Source: Christensenella sp.
GTDB taxonomy: Bacteria; Bacillota; Clostridia; Christensenellales; UBA3700
NCBI GenBank assembly: GCA_022784465.1
Contig: JALFUR010000006.1
Span: forward strand, 1-64,000
Length of the DNA: 64,000 nt
Direction of reading: 5' to 3'
The notes under the pieces were generated by a model. That model saw only the letters and a program-made list of their open reading frames with translations. It had not been told where the DNA came from and ran no database searches. Both the position numbers and the translations under genes were made by a program. Shown here piece after piece: positions 26,463 through 35,137 of the stretch (positions are counted from its first letter, which is position 1; the number at the start of each line of letters is the position of its first letter).

Positions 26463-27659
26463 TTACTCCTCTATGTTTAATTCTAATTGTTGTGGCTTAT
26501 TAATATTGTGTTTTTCTATTAATTCTACAACTTTATCATGTGGATCAAGAAGTGGAGATAAAGACTTGTTTTGATCGCAAGCTGAGATAATATATGCTAA
26601 ATATTTAGACATATCAGCTTGAACAAACCAAGGTTTATTAATCATTTCTTGTGTTCCATATGTTAAATTTGTACTTAAAACTGCAGTAAATAATCCATCG
26701 TCATAAGCTTTTTGGAACTTTTCTAATCCTTCAGTAAATAAAGCATATGTAGCACAAAGGAAAATCTTGCCACATCCTGCAGCTTTTAATTCTTTACATA
26801 ATTTCAACATACTATCTCCTGTAGCAATAATATCGTCTGCTACGAAAATAGCTTTATCCTTTACATCGTTACCAATATATTCATGAGCAACTATTGGGTT
26901 TCTACCATTTACAATATTTGCATAATCTCTACGTTTATAGAACATACCTAAATCTACACCTAAAACTGATGCATAATAGATATTTCTTCCCATAGCACCT
27001 TCATCTGGAGAAACTATCATGAAATGTTCTTTAGACATATCGATTTCTGGGAATCTTTTTAATAATGCTTTTAAAATTTGATATGTTGGGAAGAAATTAT
27101 CAAATCCCATTAATGGTTGAGCATTTTGAACTCTTGGGTCATGAGCATCAAATGTAATAATATCTGTTACGCCCATTGCCCTTAATTCGTGCATCATTTG
27201 TGCACAATCTAATGATTCTCTAGAATTACGACGATGTTGTCTTCCACCATATAATATTGGCATAACAACAGTGATCTTATTTGCCTTTCCTGCAATTGCT
27301 CCAATTATTCTCTTTAAATCTTGATAGTGATCATCTGGAGACATGCGGTTTGGTGTTCCAAACATGTCGTATGTTAAAGAATAATTTCCAACATCGACCA
27401 TAATATATATATCTTTTCCTCTAACTGAATCTAGAACAAGACCTTTTCCATCACCTGTAGTAAATCTTGGGCATCTTGATTCAAGAAGGAATGTGTCCTT
27501 ATGATAATTTGTGTTATGGGCTTTTGCTTCTTGGTTGTACCAATTTACTAAGTAATAATCAACTTTTTTTGCTAATTCCTTTGCTCCTTCCAAAGCAATT
27601 ATACCCATGTTTGATAAATCTTTATCAAAATTAAAAATAGACTCATAATATGGTCTCAT
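26463..27659 (-). CDS. prs: Ribose-phosphate pyrophosphokinase (long form)
   Basis: PRPP synthetase transfers diphosphate from ATP to ribose 5-phosphate, supplying PRPP for purines, pyrimidines and NAD. The 398-residue protein is about 80 longer than the standard enzyme, with an extended N-terminus and C-terminal tail. PILYGGRQHRRNSRES matches the flexible-loop region, DAHDPRVQNAQ the ribose-phosphate region, and VADDIIATGDSM the PRPP-binding loop. Its ATG overlaps the stop codon of a 37-codon ORF (ATGA), and GGAGG precedes it. The pathway link with purF, pyrG and carAB elsewhere in the window is plain. Confidence 0.92.
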   Translation of the reverse strand: MRPYYESIFNFDKDLSNMGIIALEGAKELAKKVDYYLVNWYNQEAKAHNTNYHKDTFLLESRCPRFTTGDGKGLVLDSVRGKDIYIMVDVGNYSLTYDMFGTPNRMSPDDHYQDLKRIIGAIAGKANKITVVMPILYGGRQHRRNSRESLDCAQMMHELRAMGVTDIITFDAHDPRVQNAQPLMGFDNFFPTYQILKALLKRFPEIDMSKEHFMIVSPDEGAMGRNIYYASVLGVDLGMFYKRRDYANIVNGRNPIVAHEYIGNDVKDKAIFVADDIIATGDSMLKLCKELKAAGCGKIFLCATYALFTEGLEKFQKAYDDGLFTAVLSTNLTYGTQEMINKPWFVQADMSKYLAYIISACDQNKSLSPLLDPHDKVVELIEKHNINKPQQLELNIEE

Positions 27660-27769
27660 ACAATGCCTCCGTAGTATATTAGATTGTTTTTTCTTGATTT
27701 CATAACAAAAATATCAGCAATATCTGCTAAACAAAAATTAAAAGCTATTCGATTCGCGGGTAACTCCAT
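27656..27769 (-). CDS. Predicted 37-residue small protein or leader ORF coupled to prs
   Basis: An ATG at 27769, with AGAGGA five bases upstream, opens a 37-codon frame (N-terminus MELPANRIAF, C-terminus YYGGIV) whose TGA overlaps the prs ATG in an ATGA junction. The prs ribosome-binding site GGAGG lies within its last codons. This arrangement fits translational coupling, either as a real small protein or as a leader peptide setting prs expression. I do not recognise the sequence. Confidence 0.4.
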   Translation of the reverse strand: MELPANRIAFNFCLADIADIFVMKSRKNNLIYYGGIV

Positions 27770-27805
27770 TAAATTCCTCTCGAGTTTTTATTAATGTTCA
27801 ATACT

Positions 27806-27834
27806 ATTCTAACACTAAAAAAATAAATATACAA
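27806..27834 (-). promoter_or_regulatory. Candidate promoter for the small ORF and prs
   Basis: On the minus strand TTGTAT (27829-27834) is followed after 17 bp by TAGAAT (27806-27811). The -10 is good and the -35 weak. The region between here and the glycosidase gene shows no convincing terminator. Confidence 0.4.
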
Positions 27835-27899
27835 ATCTTTAACACGTTAATTTTTTATTATTTACAAAAGTAAATCCCATTATACATATAACGACATAC

Positions 27900-30611
27900 T
27901 TATTTTAACAAAAATTTAACGCTTACGTTATCTCCTTTTTGCAGATTAAGATTTAAACTCGTACAATTTGCATATTCAATAGATGAATACTCCTCTCCGC
28001 ATCTTAACTCAAAGTTTGTATCATCTATAGCCGTTATATCAACGCTTACACTATCTTCGTCCCATTTTATTGAAACATATGCTCTACATCTTGCAGCTAG
28101 ATTCTCTATACTTCCTTTTTTCCAATAGGAGATTTTTGTTGGCAATACTTCTAGTTCGTTTGTATTAGAATACATTAAACTTTCATTTATTATACCAGTA
28201 TATCCTATAGCAAAATCTGTACAATATGCACTTCGTGCATTCATATGGTGATTAGTCAATAAAGATGTATAGTAAATCTTACTTGACATTAATGTTCTAA
28301 GTGCCAATTCTAATCCTTCTTTATCTTTTAATCTATCGCAAATCAAAGACCTATGAACTAGTGCGTGAGAAGCGGCATTTTCGCTTGCTCTATTTTTTAC
28401 AGCTTGAATTGCTCCTTGTCTTAGCTTTTCATTGTGCTGAGTTTCATCAAGTGGCCAAGCACAATATAAGTGACTTATATGTCTATGTTCATTGTTCTCA
28501 GTAAAGGAAGTAGAAGCCCACTCCTTTAGCGCATTTGTTTCATCATATAAATACTTAGGAATCTTTGTTTGAAGCTGCCTCCAATATGAAACATCTGCTC
28601 CTTCATTCAAATCAAGCATAATATTACAAAGCATATTTATATTACTATTAAATGCTCCTATATCAATTGCACTATTTGCCGCTGATGGCGAATTGTAATT
28701 TCCTGGCTGATTTTCAGGAGAATACGAAGGGATTATACAATATGTTTCATCATCGTTCAAACTTTCCTTTGATGCATCATAATGTATTTGACCAAGTGCG
28801 TCTGTATAATACTGAGGCGTGCATAATTGATCCCAATATGATGCAGATTTAATAAGCAAAGGCAACAATATATCTTCTTCTAAATATAAATACCCTCTAT
28901 TTATTAAAGACTCTATATACTCATCAGTTAAATCTTCTTCCTGAGTAGATAATACGGATTTTAAATCATATAAATTAAACTCTTCACTTATTGGAACTTT
29001 AATATTGCCGTAAGTTTGCCAAGTCTCATATAAAGGTTCGAGTAGCCAACTTGCCCCAGCGTTCCAATATCTAAAAGGATAAGGATAGCAGCTTTCTATC
29101 ATTAAAGCTCTATCTCCATCTGAATTAACTGGTGCTTGAATACAGTTATTAAAATTATGTGTTGCTCTTGCATTATCTTCCCAATCGTCAACCTGTCGTA
29201 ATATAAAGTTAGCATATCCTATAGGTGCAATTTCTATATTGCTACTATTTAAAGAAGAAGTCTGCAAATTGACATTAGCATCCATGGTATATTTGGCTCC
29301 CCATCCGCCATTCCATTCGCCAGTCCACATTCCATATAATCTAGATGTTGCTGTTCCTGAGCAACAAAGCATCGCATATCTACCAGAATAATAAGCTCGC
29401 TCTGCAAGTACTTCATTGATAGTTTTTGATCTTTTCTGTTTTGCAATCAATTGCTCATTTGAATAATATTTGTCGCTTGATGAAGAAGATAAATCAAACT
29501 TTACAGCATTAAACATAGGAGTAAAAACATCACTGTGATTACTTAAAGCTAAATCGTAATTAAATTTTCCATTACTTGAATATTTGTTGACGACATTTTG
29601 CAATTTTTCTTTTAAAAGATTTACAATTTCATATTCTTTATATCCTGCAAAATCCTCTAATGATCCCATGTCTAAATCCCTATCTGATATAGAGATTAAA
29701 TATAAGGCACTACAATCAGATACTTTAATTGATGGATTTGCATAATATCCAACATTTTGTTCTTCCTGAGTTTTTCTACCTAAATAAACTTCTTTATTTC
29801 CATCTTCGCAAATTACAAATGTAACAGTTGCATATCCTGCATTTTTTAAATCACTGTTTTCATAATCTGGGTAATGTGCAACTTGCGCAATATATGAGCC
29901 ATCGCTTGAAACTATCTTTTTATATTGAATATCTTTTTCGCCCTCTTCCCAATCGCCATTTTTACCAAAGTTTGGCAATTTTGAAATGTCGTCAATTGAA
30001 ACCTCGGCATTAATACTATTTGAAGAAGTAGTATTTACAAATTTTGTAATAGTAACGCCATCTGTTTGAGACGTGAAAGTTTTTCTTTCCCAGTCTCCAC
30101 TATAATCTTTATATTTCATAACTACTTCTGCAGTTTCATAATTAGTATATCTAATATAGTCCTTTAAAATGTTTCTCGAAATTGACAATCTTACTTGAGC
30201 GCCTGGGTGATAACAATACTCATGCAAATATTCTTGATTATCTTGATAGTCTTGTTTATTTACAATTGCCTGCCTTACTGTATCAAGTTCTTGATATGTA
30301 TCGATATTTTTTCTTAAATTGGTATTTGGCATTATGAAATGAATGTTCTGATAAATAAATGTATCCTCATAAGGAGAAGAAGCCGTAATTACACCTTGAA
30401 GTCCATTTCCTGAAACCATTCCTTGTCTCCACACTTCAGTGGAAGACTCTCCATATTTAGATATTTCATAATACTTGGTGCTATAACACATAGATGCTAT
30501 TTCGTAATTTGTGTCATAAAAAGTATCTCTAAAAAATACAAACATTAGGGACGAACAAACACATAAAACAAGTATTAAAATAAGTATTACAATATATCCA
30601 GATTTTGCCAT
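27900..30611 (-). CDS. Membrane-anchored GH95-like glycosidase
   Basis: This is a large protein of about 903 residues whose layout matches family GH95 (alpha-L-fucosidases and related enzymes). It has an N-terminal beta-domain beginning near WRQGMVSGNGLQGV, an (alpha/alpha)6 barrel and a C-terminal beta-sheet domain. LYGMWTGEWNGGWGAKYTMD with the NVN pair corresponds to the catalytic Asn-x-Asn of GH95, and EHRHISHLYCAWP to the conserved HRHLSHLY block. A single hydrophobic helix at residues 5-27 with no cleavage site suggests an outward-facing anchored enzyme. The ATG at 30611, with AGAGGA at good spacing, is preferred over one two codons earlier. It follows spoIIR by about 50 bp. Confidence 0.82.
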   Translation of the reverse strand: MAKSGYIVILILILVLCVCSSLMFVFFRDTFYDTNYEIASMCYSTKYYEISKYGESSTEVWRQGMVSGNGLQGVITASSPYEDTFIYQNIHFIMPNTNLRKNIDTYQELDTVRQAIVNKQDYQDNQEYLHEYCYHPGAQVRLSISRNILKDYIRYTNYETAEVVMKYKDYSGDWERKTFTSQTDGVTITKFVNTTSSNSINAEVSIDDISKLPNFGKNGDWEEGEKDIQYKKIVSSDGSYIAQVAHYPDYENSDLKNAGYATVTFVICEDGNKEVYLGRKTQEEQNVGYYANPSIKVSDCSALYLISISDRDLDMGSLEDFAGYKEYEIVNLLKEKLQNVVNKYSSNGKFNYDLALSNHSDVFTPMFNAVKFDLSSSSSDKYYSNEQLIAKQKRSKTINEVLAERAYYSGRYAMLCCSGTATSRLYGMWTGEWNGGWGAKYTMDANVNLQTSSLNSSNIEIAPIGYANFILRQVDDWEDNARATHNFNNCIQAPVNSDGDRALMIESCYPYPFRYWNAGASWLLEPLYETWQTYGNIKVPISEEFNLYDLKSVLSTQEEDLTDEYIESLINRGYLYLEEDILLPLLIKSASYWDQLCTPQYYTDALGQIHYDASKESLNDDETYCIIPSYSPENQPGNYNSPSAANSAIDIGAFNSNINMLCNIMLDLNEGADVSYWRQLQTKIPKYLYDETNALKEWASTSFTENNEHRHISHLYCAWPLDETQHNEKLRQGAIQAVKNRASENAASHALVHRSLICDRLKDKEGLELALRTLMSSKIYYTSLLTNHHMNARSAYCTDFAIGYTGIINESLMYSNTNELEVLPTKISYWKKGSIENLAARCRAYVSIKWDEDSVSVDITAIDDTNFELRCGEEYSSIEYANCTSLNLNLQKGDNVSVKFLLK

Positions 30612-30662
30612 AACCATCCTCTATAGGGATAGTATAACAAATCAAATTAAACTTCCTCAATA

Positions 30663-31175
30663 TCAACAAAAATATTTTTTAAATAACTCATAAAAAAACG
30701 ACTTATATTCTCTATTATTATTTTTGTCTACAAAACAAAGCGGTGGAAAAACTATGCACCACCAATTATCTCCTTCTCCGCTACCTAAATTAATAATCAG
30801 TGCATCATATTCTCCGGATTCTAATGTAATATCCCCGTATGAGCGTGTTGGAAAATCTTCTTTTTGAATAATAGCACTAGAATCATATTGCATTCCATTT
30901 AGATGCAATGTTGTATTTGCCAAAAACTCAATGTTATCTAATTCGCTATTTATAACTTCAATAGCTTCTTGCTTGCTAGAACAATTCTCAAGTTTTTTGG
31001 ATAAATATGTAACAACTTCATTTTTAACTTGCATCTTTATTGCCTGATCTAATTCACTATTAGAATTTGCTCTAATATGAATTCTCAAATATTCTTCGTT
31101 ACTTTTTCTTTCGCACCCGCAAAAGATTCCTAATAATAAAAATATAAGCAAAAAAACAATCAATACTCTCTTCAT
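30663..31175 (-). CDS. spoIIR: Stage II sporulation protein R (SpoIIR)
   Basis: SpoIIR is made in the forespore and secreted into the intermembrane space, where it activates SpoIIGA to process pro-sigma-E in the mother cell. The 170-residue protein starts with a signal sequence (MKRVLIVFLL to about residue 20, with FCGC as a possible cleavage or lipidation site). It then carries the family blocks LRIHIRANSNS, FPTRSYGDITL and NWWCIVFPPLC. A GTG four codons upstream exists, but GAGG is well placed for the ATG at 31175. It marks the organism as a spore former. Confidence 0.93.
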   Translation of the reverse strand: MKRVLIVFLLIFLLLGIFCGCERKSNEEYLRIHIRANSNSELDQAIKMQVKNEVVTYLSKKLENCSSKQEAIEVINSELDNIEFLANTTLHLNGMQYDSSAIIQKEDFPTRSYGDITLESGEYDALIINLGSGEGDNWWCIVFPPLCFVDKNNNREYKSFFYELFKKYFC

Positions 31176-31217
31176 GAATAACCTCACAATTTCAAGTATT
31201 GACCAAATATACAGATT

Positions 31218-32036
31218 TTATTCTTCTGAAATTATTTCTATTCCACTAGGAAGAAGTTTTACAGCTTTTGCAAATTTATAATCGCTTAGTTTCTTTACGC
31301 ACTCCTGCGCTTTTTCAAAACTTTCAAAAATTCCAATAAAAGCACTTCCTGACCCTGTCATTAATACCTTGTCGGTGAATTTTAATAAATCTTGTTTTGC
31401 CTTTACAATTCCTGGAGCACAAACTTGTGCAGGATGAGATAAAACATTATATAATACTAATTCTTCACTTACACAAATATGCTCTATTTGTTTTTCATGA
31501 TTATCAAACTCTTTGTAAACATCTTTAGTGCTAGCCCCATATTCTTTTTGAGCAACGACCAAATTTAGATTAATCTCTCTGTGATCAGGAATTACTATTT
31601 CTCCTCTACATTTTACTTTTGCCAATCCGCCTTTAAGCATATATGGAACATCGCTGCCTATTTGAAGAGCAAGTTTTGTCATGTCTTCTAATTTAATCCC
31701 ATATAGTTTCCCATACGCAAAAAATACTCCGGCTGCATCCGCACTTGATCCTCCAAGTCCTGCATTCATAGGAATATGTTTTTCAATTTCTACTTTAACT
31801 GAATAACCATATGCTTGTTTTAATAATTGAGCGGCTTTAGTTGCAGTATTTGTTTCATCTTGAATTTGGTTGTCCATAAAAACTTCAACGCAATCAGACT
31901 TTGATACTTTAACAATATCATATATATCAACTGACGCCTCAAGCATGTCCAATGAATGATATCCGTCGTCAAAAACACCACGGATATCAAGTATAAGATT
32001 TATCTTTCCATTGACCTTTAGTGATATACTCTCCAT
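31218..32036 (-). CDS. ispE: 4-diphosphocytidyl-2-C-methyl-D-erythritol kinase IspE
   Basis: IspE phosphorylates CDP-methylerythritol in the non-mevalonate isoprenoid pathway. It is a GHMP kinase of 272 residues with the N-terminal KVNGKINLILDI, the ATP loop PMNAGLGGSSADAA and the C-terminal MTGSGSAFIG motif. It lies between the SipL-like gene and spoIIR, on the same strand and close enough for one operon. Confidence 0.96.
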   Translation of the reverse strand: MESISLKVNGKINLILDIRGVFDDGYHSLDMLEASVDIYDIVKVSKSDCVEVFMDNQIQDETNTATKAAQLLKQAYGYSVKVEIEKHIPMNAGLGGSSADAAGVFFAYGKLYGIKLEDMTKLALQIGSDVPYMLKGGLAKVKCRGEIVIPDHREINLNLVVAQKEYGASTKDVYKEFDNHEKQIEHICVSEELVLYNVLSHPAQVCAPGIVKAKQDLLKFTDKVLMTGSGSAFIGIFESFEKAQECVKKLSDYKFAKAVKLLPSGIEIISEE

Positions 32037-32074
32037 ATTTTTATTATATCACTAGTTGAACAATTTTGAATAGG

Positions 32075-33574
32075 CTAGTAAGATGTGCCTATTTCTTTAA
32101 ATACCAAAATATTCTCATTTCCATCCATAACATCTTTTATGTCATTGTTTTGTTTAGATATCTCATCCATTCCTACGCCAATTCTTTTTGCAACGTCCCA
32201 CAAAGATTCTCCTTTTTGCGGTTTATATATTCTAATTGCGCAGTGACATTCCTTTTTCTCTTCTTTGATCACAACTTCGCTAATTCCATTTAGATCTATC
32301 TTCTTACAATTACACAATCCTGACACGACATTTACAATCAATTCTACTTCATTTGCAGATTTTATCTTTGAATATATTCCTAAAACCAATACTTCTGGAT
32401 ATACATCACAATTGATTAACTCTTTTGAATTATTCACCTCAAAAGCATACGGCATCTCTACTATATGCGAATTGGTTTCGTCATTATCGTTTATATAGAT
32501 AATTGATGCGTATATAATTCCTTCTGAAACGAATATCCCATCTTGCTCTACAATTGGCACAATATCTTCTTTTGTTATGCTTATTGAGATAATCTTCTTT
32601 ATGTTATCTTCCATCTTTGCCGTGGCATTTAATCTGCTTTCATTTATAGTTAATCCTACTTTTGAAAAATATTCATAATTATTTTTAGTTGTCTCAATGT
32701 TGACTGATGGAGAATATAAATCCTCTATTATTTCTTTTTGCTCAATGTTAAACAATGCGCCTTTTATAAATGTGTCAAGCTCTAATCGAATCTGCCCCTT
32801 CATATCTGAAGGAATAATCAATCTAGAATCGTTAATTAAAATATATGGACAAACAACAGGTTTTGAACCAATTGAATCAATTTCTTTAGAGAATGTAAAA
32901 TCTTCAATTTTTTGCTCAATCTCGTTATTTGATTTATATAAAATATCTACGCTAATTTGCCCGACAATATTTACTTTATTCTCCATTGACTCAACGCTTA
33001 TTATCGCGCTTTTTGGAGTATACAAAATTACCTCATCAATTGGTTTTTCTATTGATATGTCTTGAGTTATTGTTTCAAATTCATTTAAATATCTTTCAAA
33101 TGTCTGTATTGTTGCTTCTTGTGTTTTATATATAGCACCATCAATTTGAGTTAATAGTTTTTGCTCATTAGATACAATTTTATATCCCCATAATTGAATC
33201 ACGTTTTGTACTCTTATTTCTTCCCCTATAATAGTAGCAATGCTATCTATAACATTGCTTTTAAAATCAATAGTTTCATCTTTTAACAAATCATTTGTTA
33301 AAACGCTTTCTGTAAAATCTATAACATAATCCAATCCTTTTATATTGTTTTCATTGTCGCAATAGCAAACCTTAACAAAAGTCTTTCCCTGGATTTTTAT
33401 TTGTTTTCCTATAATTTGCGTCTTTACAATAACGCTATTTGCTTCATTAAATAGGATTTTACTTATTTCCCCTTTTTGAGAAACATCTATATTGCTTTGT
33501 GTTATTACTTGTTTTTGACAAAATAGTTCTTCTCCTGAAATTGTATAGTCTTCATAATTTGTTTTTATATCCAT
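32075..33574 (-). CDS. SipL-like protein: SPOCS (DUF3794) domains and LysM
   Basis: A 499-residue protein holds repeated SPOCS/DUF3794 beta-rich segments over about residues 10-430 (for example IIGKQIKIQGKTFVKVCYCD and VEIVGQI-like strands) and a C-terminal LysM domain at about 445-495 (YKPQKGESLWDVAKRIGV). C. difficile SipL, which binds SpoIVA and is needed for spore coat and cortex assembly, has this domain order. In clostridia such genes often lie beside veg and ispE, as here. GGAGCGAGG precedes the ATG. That it is the functional SipL is inferred from domains and context. Confidence 0.8.
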   Translation of the reverse strand: MDIKTNYEDYTISGEELFCQKQVITQSNIDVSQKGEISKILFNEANSVIVKTQIIGKQIKIQGKTFVKVCYCDNENNIKGLDYVIDFTESVLTNDLLKDETIDFKSNVIDSIATIIGEEIRVQNVIQLWGYKIVSNEQKLLTQIDGAIYKTQEATIQTFERYLNEFETITQDISIEKPIDEVILYTPKSAIISVESMENKVNIVGQISVDILYKSNNEIEQKIEDFTFSKEIDSIGSKPVVCPYILINDSRLIIPSDMKGQIRLELDTFIKGALFNIEQKEIIEDLYSPSVNIETTKNNYEYFSKVGLTINESRLNATAKMEDNIKKIISISITKEDIVPIVEQDGIFVSEGIIYASIIYINDNDETNSHIVEMPYAFEVNNSKELINCDVYPEVLVLGIYSKIKSANEVELIVNVVSGLCNCKKIDLNGISEVVIKEEKKECHCAIRIYKPQKGESLWDVAKRIGVGMDEISKQNNDIKDVMDGNENILVFKEIGTSY

Positions 33575-33626
33575 TGCGCCTCGCTCCTTAATACATTTTA
33601 TTAAGAAGACGCTTTAAATATACCTA

Positions 33627-33860
33627 TTATGCATAACCAATTAGTACAATATCTTTTGTTATTAAATCGGTAAAAGAGTAACTTTGAGTAATTTTAGTTT
33701 CATCTAAAGGAACAATAGTAAATATATTGTTATATACACCATTTATAATCCCTTTAAATTTTTTATATTTCTTCCTTCCCTTATGAACTTGAATAACAAT
33801 TGGAATGTCTTTTATCTTACATAACATATCGAAAATTTTTATAGATAATTCTTGTTGCAT
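33627..33860 (-). CDS. veg: Veg family protein
   Basis: The 77-residue product resembles Veg (DUF1021), a small beta-barrel protein common in Firmicutes that affects biofilm and sporulation traits in Bacillus. The core GRKKYKKFKGIINGVYNNIFTI is characteristic. No ribosome-binding site is apparent before the ATG, unlike most neighbours. It is the first gene of the veg-SipL-ispE-spoIIR group and is divergent from the CDF transporter. Confidence 0.9.
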   Translation of the reverse strand: MQQELSIKIFDMLCKIKDIPIVIQVHKGRKKYKKFKGIINGVYNNIFTIVPLDETKITQSYSFTDLITKDIVLIGYA

Positions 33861-33923
33861 ATTATTAGTTTTGACACATTTTATTTAATTAAAACAATTA
33901 AGTAAAAAAAATAAAAACAACTA

Positions 33924-33952
33924 TTGTATCAACAATCGCATAGTGATAATAT
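33924..33952 (+). promoter_or_regulatory. Candidate promoter of the CDF transporter gene
   Basis: TTGTAT (33924-33929) is followed after 17 bp by TAATAT (33947-33952). A TATAAT also overlaps at 33950-33955. The start codon at 33965 follows so closely that the mRNA leader would be only about 5 nt. Confidence 0.4.
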
Positions 33953-33964
33953 AATTAATAATAT

Positions 33965-35134
33965 ATGGAATTAATAGCAAAATTATTTATAAAAGATTAT
34001 AAAGATACAAAAAATCCTACAGTTCGTTTTAGATATGGAACAACTGCAGGAATAATTGGAATTGTCGTAAATGCCATTTTATTCGCCTTTAAACTTTTGA
34101 TTGGTATCATTGGTAATAGCATTACAATAATTGCCGATGCTATAAACAATTTATCTGACACATCAAGTAGTGCCGTTACACTATTTGGATTTAAAATCGC
34201 AGCAAAACCTGCAGATAAGGAACATCCATATGGTCATGCTAGATTTGAATATATTGCTGCTTTTATGGTAACAATGCTTATTTTTGCTGTTGGAGCAATG
34301 CTATTAAAATCTTCAATTGAAAAAATAATCTCACCAAGTGTTACAACTGTTACTATCTATACATATATAATTCTTGCGGCTTCTATTTTAATGAAAGTCT
34401 TTTTGCTTTTCTTATATAGAAATTTTGCAAATAAAATTGATTCATCTTCTCTAAAAGCGTCATCTCAAGACAGTCTAAACGATATAATTACAACTACTAT
34501 TGTTTTAATCTCAACAATTGTAATAGATATAGTTGGACCAACAAAAGTAAGTATAGACGGAATATTTGGTGTAATAATTTCAATTTACATTATTTTATCT
34601 ATAGTTAAATTAACTAAAGAGATTATTAATTCTCTAATAGGAGCAAAGCCAGATCCTGAACTTGTAAAATCAATTGTAGATGCTATTATGTCTTATGATA
34701 AAGTACTTGGAATTCACGATTTAATGCTTCACAACTATGGAGTAGGAATAAACATTCTAATGGTACACGTTGAAGTCGATGCAAATATGTCTATAATGGA
34801 TAGCCATTCTCTTGCAGATGAAATTGAGGTGAAATTAGAAAAAGATTTTAATATAAAAGCTTCTATCCATATTGATCCAATTGTTGTAGATAATCCTGAA
34901 GTTAATAGGCTAAAGGAAAAGGTTATAGATTGTTTAAATAGCTTTGATGAGCAACTTAAAATTCACGATTTTAGAGTTGTATTTTGTGCAAATTCAAATA
35001 ATATAATCTTTGATGTAGTTGTTCCTTTCTCAGATCAAACAACGCTTCAAAGTATTAATGAAGCGTTGAATAAATCTTTTGAAAACGAATCTAAATTAAA
35101 TAATTTCGTTATTAAAGTAGATAGAGGAGAATAA
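33965..35134 (+). CDS. Cation diffusion facilitator family metal transporter
   Basis: CDF proteins export divalent metals (Zn, Mn, Fe, Co) by exchange with protons. This 389-residue protein has six predicted helices, the metal-site helices with DAINNLSDTSSS (helix II) and HPYGHARFEY, and SLKASSQDSLNDI (helix V). A cytoplasmic domain (about 215-290) carries LMLHNYGVGINILMVHVEVD. A further ~90 residues beyond the usual end repeat a similar beta-alpha pattern (LKIHDFRVV to VVVPFSD), suggesting a second dimerisation domain. Metal specificity cannot be fixed from sequence. The gene ends three bases from the convergent asnB stop. Confidence 0.92.
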   Translation: MELIAKLFIKDYKDTKNPTVRFRYGTTAGIIGIVVNAILFAFKLLIGIIGNSITIIADAINNLSDTSSSAVTLFGFKIAAKPADKEHPYGHARFEYIAAFMVTMLIFAVGAMLLKSSIEKIISPSVTTVTIYTYIILAASILMKVFLLFLYRNFANKIDSSSLKASSQDSLNDIITTTIVLISTIVIDIVGPTKVSIDGIFGVIISIYIILSIVKLTKEIINSLIGAKPDPELVKSIVDAIMSYDKVLGIHDLMLHNYGVGINILMVHVEVDANMSIMDSHSLADEIEVKLEKDFNIKASIHIDPIVVDNPEVNRLKEKVIDCLNSFDEQLKIHDFRVVFCANSNNIIFDVVVPFSDQTTLQSINEALNKSFENESKLNNFVIKVDRGE

Positions 35135-35137
35135 GTA

